Source of the DNA: Kumtagia sp963820075
Lineage (GTDB): Bacteria > Pseudomonadota > Alphaproteobacteria > Rhizobiales > Rhizobiaceae
Length of the DNA: 64,000 nucleotides
NCBI GenBank assembly: GCA_963820075.1
Contig: CAWFYS010000022.1
Coordinates: 62,001 to 126,000 of the forward strand
Direction: 5' to 3'
The position numbers and the translations under genes are program-made. Below, piece by piece: positions 7,265 through 14,682 of the stretch (position 1 is its first letter; every line of letters begins with the position of its first letter). The notes under the pieces were generated by a model that saw only the letters and a list, made by a program, of their open reading frames with translations, was not told the DNA's origin and did no database searches.

Positions 7265-7762
7265 CGTTGCCGGCACAAAGCACTGGCTGTGTCGGGCTGT
7301 CGACCAGGATGGCTTCGTCCTCGATGTGCTGGTGCAAAGCCGCAGAATCGCCAAGGCTGCAAGGCGGCTCATGCGAAAGCTCCTGAAAGGACAGGGCCGT
7401 GCCCCTCGCGTGATGATCACCGACAAGCTTGCTTCCTATGCCGTGGCCGGCAGAGAAGTGATGCCGGGCGTCGAGCATCGCCGGCACAAGGGGCGCGCCG
7501 AGAATTCCCACCAGCCGACCCGACGACGAGAAAAGATCATGAAGCGCTTCAAGTCAGCGCGCCAGCTTCAGCGTTTCGTCTCCATCCACGATCCGATTGC
7601 CAATCTCTTCCACTTTCCCCGCCACGCCCTTTCATCTTCCGACCATCGTGATCTTCGCAGTGCGGCCATGGCAACGTGGCACGAGATCACGCACATCGCC
7701 GCCGCCTGAAAATCCGCTCAGTTGGCCCGACCACGTTCTCTCGCCAATAACTTTACGATGCC
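7265..7762 (+). pseudogene. IS6-family transposase remnant, right copy
   Basis: The plus frame runs from TKHWLCRAVDQDGFVLDVLVQSRR through VMITDKLASY and RAENSHQPTRRRE to a stop at 7707-7709. Homology to the left copy continues to ~7762 (TCGCCAATAACTTTACGATG). The N-terminal helix-turn-helix region is missing. Compared with the left copy it has lost three codons, LNN, just before the catalytic-Glu block (HKG-RAENSH), an in-frame 9-bp deletion. The two copies are in opposite orientation. The remaining 7763-7942 shows no gene. Confidence 0.85.
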
Positions 7763-7942
7763 CTCGAAAGTGGAGGGGCCGAGGGGGCGGTGAGGACCTA
7801 CGACACAGAGCCGGAAACCCATTGGCCGCGTCACCTGGCTTTAAGCTTGATCGGGTGGCTGCCGATCCACTCGCAGCTTTGATTTCGCCGACGGTGGATG
7901 AGCCGTCCTCACTTCCCACGTCCGGTCAAGTTACGTCCGAGT

Positions 7943-8275
7943 TCAGTCCTCGGGCGGCGGCGCCATCCGCAGGGTGGCCTGTGCAAGGGCGGTCACGGCC
8001 GCGACAAATATCCCAATGCCCGCAAAGATATAGCCGATGGTAAAGATCTTGCCGATGGCGGTCTTGGGCGTGAGGTCCCCATAGCCGACGGTGGCGATCG
8101 TCACGACCGAAAAGTAGGCGGCGTCGAGCAGCGACCAGCCTTCGACCAGCCAATAGAAGACCGTCGCGGCCAGGATCAGTGCAAGGGCGATGGTGAATAC
8201 GCCTCTCACCTCGGGTTCCCGAAGTGCGTGACGCGTGCCCCTGAACAGGCGGCGAAGGTTGGCGAAATATTGCAC
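7943..8275 (-). CDS. Two-transmembrane potassium channel family protein
   Basis: A 110-residue minimal Ion_trans_2 channel subunit. It has a first membrane helix (about residues 25-43), a pore helix, the selectivity filter TVGYGD at residues 62-67, and a second helix (73-97). It probably forms a KcsA-like tetramer; no regulatory RCK/TrkA domain is attached, so gating is unknown. It is the first apparently native gene right of the IS-framed segment and is convergent with it. A second, unrelated channel of this kind is at 25513. Confidence 0.85.
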   Translation of the reverse strand: MQYFANLRRLFRGTRHALREPEVRGVFTIALALILAATVFYWLVEGWSLLDAAYFSVVTIATVGYGDLTPKTAIGKIFTIGYIFAGIGIFVAAVTALAQATLRMAPPPED

Positions 8276-8319
8276 GATGGTTCTCTGGATGCGGAAGACG
8301 GCGAACTGGAATGGCCTAC

Positions 8320-8459
8320 GGTCTGTTGAGATTCAGGCGATGGCGGCCTGCAAATGGCGCTTTTCAGCGCTTCCGGTGCTCAGGCACCAGTTCGTACATT
8401 CCGCTCCGTTCTCGAAAACCGCCATTTTCGGCTCGCCCTGACGTGAATCTCAATAGGCC
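8320..8459 (+). repeat. MITE-like element, copy A
   Basis: A 140-bp element with terminal inverted repeats: GGTCTGTTGAGATTCAGGC at the left and the complement of a close match, ending TGAATCTCAATAGGCC, at the right. Its core (GCGGCCTGCAAATGGCGC, then TTCTCGAAAACCGCCATTTT) recurs at 35545-35667 in the same orientation and at 37223-37363 inverted. The surrounding 8276-8643 carries no other recognisable feature than the start region of the SulP gene. Confidence 0.8.
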
Positions 8460-8643
8460 TTAGACCATATGAACGACCGTCGCTGTTCCTGCCAAACAAT
8501 ATCATTAAAACTCTGCCAGCAATCAACCGATTGATTTGCGTCAGGGTGCGCATAGACTGCCATTGCAATTATTCAGATGGATTGCTGCTCGGAACCGTGT
8601 CGTTTGCCCATATAGGTAAGCTTCGAGACTGTAGAGACGAGAC

Positions 8644-10323
8644 TTGACGCATCCAGCACATGCTTCTCCTGCGAGCCTGTCCCCTGAGGGGCTACGTCTC
8701 GACATCATTGCCGGCCTGACAGCAGCGGCCGTCGTCCTGCCGAAGGCGATGGCCTATGCAACGGTCGCCGGCCTGCCGGTCAGCGTGGGGCTGTACACGG
8801 CCTTCGTCCCGATGATCGTCTATGCGCTTTTGGGCACATCGCGGGTGCTGAGCGTAAGTTCGACGACAACCCTGGCGATTTTGGTCGCTGCCCAGCTTGC
8901 GCTGGTTGTCCCGGATGGAGACCCGGCGCGGCTGATCACGGCGACGGCAACGCTCACTGCGCTGACCGGAAGCCTGCTGATCGTAGCTTCGGTCCTTCGT
9001 CTCGGCTTCGTCGCCAACTTCATATCGGTGCCCGTGCTGACCGGTTTCAAGGCGGGGATCGGGCTGGTGATCGTGCTCGATCAGGTGCCGAAGCTGCTCG
9101 GCATTCACATAACGAAGGAGGGCTTCTTCCGCGACGTCCTGAGCCTCGTTCGACACATTCCGGAGGCTTCCGTCGTCACGCTGATTATCGGGGTGGTGGC
9201 GTTGGTCCTGCTGCTTGTCCTGGAGCGGGCCCGCCCGCATTCGCCGGCCCCGCTCGCGGTGGTCGCCGGCGGTATTGCCGTGTCCTGGCTGGCGGGTCTC
9301 GGCGCGGCAGGAGTGGCGACCGTGGGCCACATTCCCCAGGCCTTGCCATCGATCACGCTGCCCGACGTCAATCTTGTCATGCAGCTTCTGCCCGGGGCGA
9401 TCGGTATCGCCCTTATGAGCTTCACCGAAACGATCGCCGCAGGCCGCGCCTTCGCCGTCCCGCCCGATCCGCCGATCCGCGCCGACCGGGAACTTCTGGC
9501 GACAGGCGCGGCAAACCTGTCCGGCGCCCTGTTCGGCGCCATGCCCGCGGGCGGAGGGACATCGCAGACGGCGGTCGTCCGCGCGGTCGGAGGGCGGACG
9601 CAGAAGGCGTCGCTCGTGACCGCGGCGGCCTCGGCCGCGACGATGCTGGTTCTGGCGCCCCTGCTCGGGCTTCTGCCTCAGGCGGTGCTCGCGGCGATCG
9701 TGATCGTCTATTCGGTCGGCCTGATCCAGCCCACCGAGTTCGCGTCGATCCGCAAGGCCCGGACCATGGAGTTCCATTGGGCGCTCGCGGCATTCCTCGG
9801 CGTGCTTGTCTTTGGAACCCTGCAAGGCATTCTGGTTGCCATCATCCTGTCGCTGCTCGGTTTGTCGAGCCAAGCCGCGAACCCGCCGGTCCACGTGGTC
9901 GGACGCAAGCGGGGCGAGGATGTGCTGCGCCCGCTGTCGCCAGACAACCCGGATGACGAGACCTTCGAGGGCCTCTTGATCCTGCGGCCGGAAGGCAGGC
10001 TGTTCTTTGCCAATGCCCAGCAGGTCGGCGACCGGGTCCAGGAACTCGTGGCCCAGCACACGCCCCGCGTTCTCGTTCTCGACCTCAGCCGCGTCTTCGA
10101 CATCGAGTATTCGGCGCTCCAGATGATGATGGAGGGTGAGCGGCGCTACACGGGGGAGGGCATTACCGTCTGGCTCGCGGGCCTGAACCCGGATGTCCTG
10201 GCCTACATCCGGTCTTCCGGTTTCGCCGACCACCTCGGCCGGGAACGACTGTTCACCAACACCCGGGCCGCTATCAGCCACTATCTCGACGCATTCGCAA
10301 AAAGCCAGGGATCAAGCAGCTAA
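8644..10323 (+). CDS. SulP-family inorganic anion transporter with STAS domain
   Basis: A 559-residue secondary transporter of sulfate, bicarbonate or related anions in the inner membrane. About 12 hydrophobic segments occupy residues ~15-410, including the family-typical first block DIIAGLTAAAVVLPKAMAYATVAGLPVSVGLYTAF. A cytosolic STAS domain follows from ~residue 440 (LLILRPEGRLFFANAQQV to AFAKSQGSSS). The start is a TTG at 8644, the only suitable in-frame start next to the conserved N-terminus. It stands alone, between a MITE copy and convergent minus-strand genes, so the substrate cannot be inferred from context. Confidence 0.9.
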   Translation: MTHPAHASPASLSPEGLRLDIIAGLTAAAVVLPKAMAYATVAGLPVSVGLYTAFVPMIVYALLGTSRVLSVSSTTTLAILVAAQLALVVPDGDPARLITATATLTALTGSLLIVASVLRLGFVANFISVPVLTGFKAGIGLVIVLDQVPKLLGIHITKEGFFRDVLSLVRHIPEASVVTLIIGVVALVLLLVLERARPHSPAPLAVVAGGIAVSWLAGLGAAGVATVGHIPQALPSITLPDVNLVMQLLPGAIGIALMSFTETIAAGRAFAVPPDPPIRADRELLATGAANLSGALFGAMPAGGGTSQTAVVRAVGGRTQKASLVTAAASAATMLVLAPLLGLLPQAVLAAIVIVYSVGLIQPTEFASIRKARTMEFHWALAAFLGVLVFGTLQGILVAIILSLLGLSSQAANPPVHVVGRKRGEDVLRPLSPDNPDDETFEGLLILRPEGRLFFANAQQVGDRVQELVAQHTPRVLVLDLSRVFDIEYSALQMMMEGERRYTGEGITVWLAGLNPDVLAYIRSSGFADHLGRERLFTNTRAAISHYLDAFAKSQGSSS

Positions 10324-10703
10324 ACGCTGTCAAGCAAGGCTTGTATCCGAGGGCACGACACCTGCATGTCGCACAAGACGACGAATTCATCCGGGCCGCG
10401 CGGCGCGGATGACAGGTGGAACCAGTCCGAATCCTCGCCTCTCGGCGACCACACCAGACGCTCCTCCAGTAGATGGACGACATAGACGACATCAAGTCCA
10501 CCATGGCTGATCGATTCCAGGCCCGAACGAACGCCGTGCGCGGTCAGTGCTGCGTTCAGCACAATCGCCACTTCAATCAGCGCGTTGCGATATCCTGGGC
10601 GGCGCACGACTTCCGTTCCGTGTACCCGCTCCAGCCAAGTCGCGCCGAGCTGGATGACGACGAGCGTACGGTCCACGATATTGCGGAAATCCTTGCGCGT
10701 AAT
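10320..10703 (-). CDS. Hypothetical protein without a canonical start
   Basis: The minus frame has protein-like composition and high GC at third positions: TRKDFRNIVDRTLVVIQLGA, then RRPGYRNALIEVAIVLNAAL, ESISHGGLDVVYVVHLLEE and DEFVVLCDMQVSCPRIQALL. No ATG, GTG or TTG lies at its head; ATC/ATT at 10706-10701 or CTG at 10718 next to the stop of the upstream gene would be needed, or a frameshift hides the start. It overlaps the SulP stop by 4 bases. I do not recognise the family. The alternative is that 10324-10714 is non-coding. Confidence 0.4.
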   Translation of the reverse strand: MTRKDFRNIVDRTLVVIQLGATWLERVHGTEVVRRPGYRNALIEVAIVLNAALTAHGVRSGLESISHGGLDVVYVVHLLEERLVWSPRGEDSDWFHLSSAPRGPDEFVVLCDMQVSCPRIQALLDSV

Positions 10704-10714
10704 GATTTGCGGTC

Positions 10715-11683
10715 TCAGTCCGCACCTTCGATCGCGGGCGGAACGGTCTCGTCGGCTATGACCTCGACCTCCTCGTTGCGCCCGGCCTCGACCGTATAGT
10801 CGCGCTGGTAGATATGGTCGCGGTTCTTGGCGACGATTGTGTAGTCGCCCGCCGCCAGCACCATGGAAGCGAAGGCGCCGACGCTTTCGCGCACCGGGTC
10901 GCCGGAATTGGTAAGCACCGACCACGACGTGTCGGCTATCGCCTCGCCCCCCGGATCGCGAACCAGCTTCATGGTTATTTCGGCGGCCTTGTGTTCGACC
11001 GTCGCCTCGGTGAGCTTGCCGGCCTCGACCTTGATGTCCGACCGGACGACCGCATTGACGTTGCCGTAGGTCGACACGACGTTGTAGATGCCGGCATTCA
11101 GCCGGATGACGGTATTCGGGCTGACATCCGGCAGAATGAGCGCCCGCTCGCCGCCGGGCGCCTTTTCCTTGGCCTCGTAAATCGAGAACCGCAGTTTGGC
11201 GGGTGGGATGCCGAGGCCGCCGGCGTTTTCCGCGTCGAGCTTGAGACCGCCTGCGTCGAGCACGAAGGCTTCGCGCTTCGCTTCATTGCCTATCGAGATG
11301 CGCTTGGTTGCGCCAGCCCGTCCGTAGGAAGCGTGCACCAGATATTGGCCGGGCGTCAGGTCGAAGGATTGCGTTCCGCCCCTGGCGGAGGCAACCAGCT
11401 TGAGTTTGCCGTCCGGCCCGGCTTCGGTGTCGAAGATCCGCCAGACGAGACCGCGCGTTATGTCGACGCCATCCTGCACAAGCTGCGCGGCCAGCGTGAT
11501 GCGCCCGAGCCCCGCTGTCGCCAGCGGCGAGGTGGGTGTCGCGGGGGCATAGGTCGAGAGGCCGGGCAGGTCGATCTTGGGCAGCCGGTCGCCCAGTTCT
11601 TGCGCCGCCGAGGTCAGGCTGGTCGCCACGAGCGCGGCAAATCCAAGCACGGCCGAGAGGGAACGGAAATTTTGCGCGGTCAT
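10715..11683 (-). CDS. Secreted hypothetical protein with repeated beta-sandwich-like units
   Basis: With ATG at 11683 the protein has 322 residues and a clear Sec signal peptide (hydrophobic stretch then TSAAQELG). Three similar stretches follow: LVWRIFDTEAGPDGKLKLV to GQYLVHASYG; LRFSIYEAKEKAPGG to AGIYNVVSTYGN; and TSWSVLTNSGDPVRES to AGDYTIVAKN. Each ends in G-x-Y-x-(V/I), suggesting repeated carboxypeptidase-regulatory-like or transthyretin-like beta-sandwiches. It is probably periplasmic. A longer reading from TTG at 11719 would weaken the signal peptide. No enzymatic motif is visible. Confidence 0.75.
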   Translation of the reverse strand: MTAQNFRSLSAVLGFAALVATSLTSAAQELGDRLPKIDLPGLSTYAPATPTSPLATAGLGRITLAAQLVQDGVDITRGLVWRIFDTEAGPDGKLKLVASARGGTQSFDLTPGQYLVHASYGRAGATKRISIGNEAKREAFVLDAGGLKLDAENAGGLGIPPAKLRFSIYEAKEKAPGGERALILPDVSPNTVIRLNAGIYNVVSTYGNVNAVVRSDIKVEAGKLTEATVEHKAAEITMKLVRDPGGEAIADTSWSVLTNSGDPVRESVGAFASMVLAAGDYTIVAKNRDHIYQRDYTVEAGRNEEVEVIADETVPPAIEGAD

Positions 11684-11790
11684 GGCTTGCCTTGAAGCGC
11701 AAGGCGGTGGCAATTTCAAGTCCGCACGCCATACGGCGCAGCCGGAGCGCAGGTCCGCGCCTTAGCCAGAAATATCCGGGAACCAGATAA

Positions 11791-12375
11791 ATGGCGTCGC
11801 CCATCATCGACTTCATGCTTGCACGCGGCTCCGCTCCGATCCACGAGTTGAAGGAACCGGGCCCTGGCGACGACGAGATCGCGCTGATGCTGCGAGTGGC
11901 GACCCGCGTTCCGGATCATGGCCGGCTGGAGCCGTGGCGCTTCATCCTGTATCGCGGCAAGGCGCGCTCCGAGATCGGCGAGGCGCTTGCCGAACTGGTC
12001 GATACGGTCGAAGGGCCGCAGCCTGAGGGCCGCAAGCAGAAGGAGCGCGAGCGCTTCTCGCGCGCACCCTTGGTGATCGGCGTGGTGTCGAGCCCGAAGC
12101 CGAATGCCAAGATACCGCAATGGGAGATGTTCCTGTCGGGGGCCGCCGCCGCCATGAGTTTGCTGATCGCGGCAAACGGCCTCGGCTATGGCGCCAACTG
12201 GATCACCAACTGGTATGCGGACGTGCCTGAAGGCCGCCGACTGCTCGGTCTGGCGCCGCAAGAGCGGGTGATCGGCTTCGTTCACATCGGCAGCTATGAA
12301 GGCCCGCCTCCGGAACGCCCGCGCCCGGATGTCTCGAAACTCTATGCCGATTATTCCGGGCCGTGGGAGGGTTAG
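11791..12375 (+). CDS. Nitroreductase family protein (YdjA/RutE-like)
   Basis: A 194-residue FMN-dependent NAD(P)H oxidoreductase of the small nitroreductase group. Seen are VATRVPDHGRLEPWRFI near the N-terminus (FMN-contacting region), RAPLVIGVVS, and the C-terminal GLGYGANWITNW and IGFVHIGSY blocks. It lies only 7 bases upstream of a flavin reductase-like gene on the same strand, so the two flavoproteins probably form an operon. In pyrimidine Rut systems related enzymes reduce malonic semialdehyde, but nothing here ties this copy to that pathway; the substrate stays open. Confidence 0.85.
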   Translation: MASPIIDFMLARGSAPIHELKEPGPGDDEIALMLRVATRVPDHGRLEPWRFILYRGKARSEIGEALAELVDTVEGPQPEGRKQKERERFSRAPLVIGVVSSPKPNAKIPQWEMFLSGAAAAMSLLIAANGLGYGANWITNWYADVPEGRRLLGLAPQERVIGFVHIGSYEGPPPERPRPDVSKLYADYSGPWEG

Positions 12376-12382
12376 AATCGTC

Positions 12383-12988
12383 GTGTTCTACGAACCATCA
12401 AAGGGTCATGGCCTGCCGCACGATCCTTTCAAGGCGATCGTGGCGCCGCGCCCGATCGGCTGGATATCGACCGTCGGCAAGGCAGGCGAGATCAACCTTG
12501 CCCCCTACTCGTTCTTCAACGCCCTTTCCTCAGCCCCGCCGCTCATCTGGTTTTCGTCGGACGGTGACAAGCACAGCGCGACATTGGCGCGCCAAACCGG
12601 CGAATTCGTTGCCAATCTGGTCACTCGCGACCTTGCCGAGCAGATGAACGCGACCTCCGTGACCGCCCCGCGCGGCGTCGACGAGTTCGCCTTTGCCGGA
12701 CTGACAGCCGCACCCTCGAAACTGGTGGCGCCGCCCCGCGTGGCGGAGGCGGCGGCCGCACTTGAATGCCGCGTGACCGAGGTTTTCACGCCCAAGGCGC
12801 TCGACGGCAGCCCGGTCGGAGCGGTCGTGGTAATAGGCCAGGTGATCGGCGTCTATATCGACGATGCCTATCTCAAGGATGGTCACTTCGACATTGTGAA
12901 GGCCGGCAATGTCGCGCGCCTGGGCTATATGGACTATGCGCGCATCGACCAGACTTTTACGATGCGCCGTCCGAAATGGGAGGAATAG
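12383..12988 (+). CDS. Flavin reductase-like domain protein (DIM6/NTAB family)
   Basis: 201 residues starting at GTG 12383, 12 bases after a GGAGGG site. An in-frame ATG at 12296 lies inside the upstream nitroreductase gene and is less likely. The FMN-binding flavin-reductase fold shows as FKAIVAPRPIGWISTVGKAG, NLAPYSFFNALSSAPPLIWF and a late GDVVIGEV-like VVVIGQVIGVYIDDAYLKDG. Such proteins bind FMN tightly and act as reductases or as stand-alone oxidoreductases. Downstream 12989-13062 separates it from the convergent CoA-lyase gene. Confidence 0.85.
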   Translation: MFYEPSKGHGLPHDPFKAIVAPRPIGWISTVGKAGEINLAPYSFFNALSSAPPLIWFSSDGDKHSATLARQTGEFVANLVTRDLAEQMNATSVTAPRGVDEFAFAGLTAAPSKLVAPPRVAEAAAALECRVTEVFTPKALDGSPVGAVVVIGQVIGVYIDDAYLKDGHFDIVKAGNVARLGYMDYARIDQTFTMRRPKWEE

Positions 12989-13062
12989 GCCGGGCCGTCG
13001 CGTTTCAGAAATGCCAGCAGGCAGATGAGGGGCAGTACAAACGGCCAAACTCAAGGACCTTA

Positions 13063-13935
13063 CTATTGTCCCGTTTTCGCCCGCGTCAGAAGACGTTCGG
13101 CACGCCGCAGGTGAGGGCGGTCGAACATCTTTCCGGCAATGCCGACGACACCGGGATTGCCTGCCGCCTGAAATGCCTCGACGATGGCGCGCGCCTCGGA
13201 CACGGCATCGTTTGACGGTGTGAATGCCTCGTTGATGATTTCCACCTGGTCCGGATGGATCGCCATCTTGCCGGTGAAGCCGTCGCGCTCGGCATCCAGG
13301 CATTCGGCGCGCAGGCCGGCCGAATCGCGAAAATCGACGAAGACGGTGTCGATCGCGGCCGTTTCGGCGGCCGAGGCGGCGAGCAGGGTGCAGGAGCGGG
13401 CAAGCCGGAACAGATCCGTGTAGCGGCCGGCCTCGTCCCTGGTGGCGCGCGCGCCGATGACGGCCGAGAGGTCTTCGGCTCCCCAGGTCAGGGCCGACAG
13501 GCGTTCATGCCCGCGCGCGTAGCTGGCCGCGCCGAATATGCCGGCGGCGGTTTCCGTGATGATCGGAAGGATGCGGGTATGACCGTCCGTCAGACCGTTT
13601 TCCGCCTCGCGCACCCTGAGCTTGGTGGAAAGCTGCTCGACATCGGCGAGGCCAGACGCCTTGGGCAGCATGATCCCGTCCGGGCGCGCCGGCAAAATCG
13701 CGTCGATATCGCCGTCGAGCAGGCCGGTCGCCAGATCGTTGACGCGGACATAGATTGCGGCTTTCGTAGTGCCTCGGCGGCCGACAATGAAGTCCGCCGA
13801 TACTGTCCGCGCGCCGACCTTGTTCTGCGGCGCCACCGAATCCTCAAGGTCGATGAGGATGATGTCGGCGGCGGACGCGAATCCCTTCTCCAGCTTGCGC
13901 TCCGAATCGCCGGGAACGAACAGCAGCGAGCGCAT
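13063..13935 (-). CDS. HpcH/HpaI-CitE family CoA ester lyase
   Basis: 290 residues starting MRSLLFVPGDSERKLEK, the hallmark start of the CitE-like branch. Then come DLEDSVAP (metal/oxaloacetate-like site), VRVNDLATG, LPKASGLADVEQL, ETAAGIFGA, LTWGAEDLSA, and the late GFTGKMAIHPDQVEIIN. Members cleave or form malyl-, methylmalyl- or citramalyl-CoA with Mg2+. Its ATG overlaps the stop of the MaoC gene by one base (TGATG), implying coupled translation. The pair fits hydratase plus lyase steps on a C4-C5 acyl-CoA; the exact substrate is inference. Confidence 0.88.
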   Translation of the reverse strand: MRSLLFVPGDSERKLEKGFASAADIILIDLEDSVAPQNKVGARTVSADFIVGRRGTTKAAIYVRVNDLATGLLDGDIDAILPARPDGIMLPKASGLADVEQLSTKLRVREAENGLTDGHTRILPIITETAAGIFGAASYARGHERLSALTWGAEDLSAVIGARATRDEAGRYTDLFRLARSCTLLAASAAETAAIDTVFVDFRDSAGLRAECLDAERDGFTGKMAIHPDQVEIINEAFTPSNDAVSEARAIVEAFQAAGNPGVVGIAGKMFDRPHLRRAERLLTRAKTGQ

Positions 13936-14387
13936 CAGGCGGGCCTCTTCAGCATCATGGTCTGGCGCAGGCAGCGCGCCACCAGCACGCCGTTCTGGTT
14001 GAAGGCCCGGTGCTCCATCTCGACGATGCCGCGATCCGGCTTCGATTTCGACTCCCGCACCGAGACGATCTCGGTCTCGACGCGGATAGTGTCGCCGTGG
14101 AAGACCGGATTCGGGAAGACCGTCTCGCGCATGCCGAGATTGCCTACCAGTGTGCCGAGCGTGGTGTCGTGCACCGAGATGCCGATCATCAGGCCGAGCG
14201 TGAACAGCGAGTTGACCAGCGGCTTGCCCCATTCGCTTTTCGCCGCGAAGTCGAAGTCGATATGCAGCGGCTGCGGGTTGAGCGTCATGGTGGAGAACAT
14301 CATATTGTCGTTCTCCGTCACCGTCTTGGTAAGCCTATGCCTGATCACCAGGCCCGGCTGGAACTCCTCCAAATATAATCCGGCCAC
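13935..14387 (-). CDS. MaoC-family hot-dog dehydratase
   Basis: 150 residues from GTG 14387, which has GGGAGG at the right distance; the product then begins MAGLYLEEFQPGLVIRH as usual in the family. The hydratase-2 type motif is present around residues 30-50 (TENDNMMFSTMTLNPQPLHIDFDFA, catalytic Asp/Asn...His). The rest of the hot-dog fold follows: LVNSLFTLGLMIGI and PVFHGDTIRVETEIVSVRESKS. Likely hydrates an enoyl-CoA whose product is handled by the coupled CitE-like lyase downstream. An upstream in-frame start would add 24 residues that do not look native. Confidence 0.87.
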   Translation of the reverse strand: MAGLYLEEFQPGLVIRHRLTKTVTENDNMMFSTMTLNPQPLHIDFDFAAKSEWGKPLVNSLFTLGLMIGISVHDTTLGTLVGNLGMRETVFPNPVFHGDTIRVETEIVSVRESKSKPDRGIVEMEHRAFNQNGVLVARCLRQTMMLKRPA

Positions 14388-14459
14388 GCGATAACCTCCC
14401 AGCGCTAAAGAAACAGCTTTCGGAAAATCGCGGACGCTCTCCGAAACTGCCAAATGCAT

Positions 14460-14636
14460 CGCGCCGATAACTGGACACCAACTCTCGGCAAAAGCGATGC
14501 GAAAACAAAGAGCTAAAGCAAGTCGCCCTTACACCCTTTCCCCGAGAGGATCGTCGGCGTTGCAGCCGTGTTTCCTTCGCCCCGCTGGCGGCGCTGGCGG
14601 GGAGAAGGTGGCCGGCAGGCCGGATGAGGGGCAAAA
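14460..14636 (-). repeat. Two intergenic palindromic repeat fragments
   Basis: The stretch 14388-14682 between parE and maoC holds no gene. At 14460-14530 the minus strand reads GACTTGCTTTAGCTCTTTG then TTTTCGCATCGCTTTTGCCG, matching the element at 57289-57392. At 14594-14636 GGGGAGAAGGTGGCC and GGCCGGATGAGGGGC match the element at 40303-40436. These are different repeat families placed side by side, a mosaic arrangement known from rhizobial intergenic elements. Confidence 0.7.
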
Positions 14637-14682
14637 GCCGGCTATTGTCGTGTACCCTAGATTCTATACCGGGCGACTTGCT

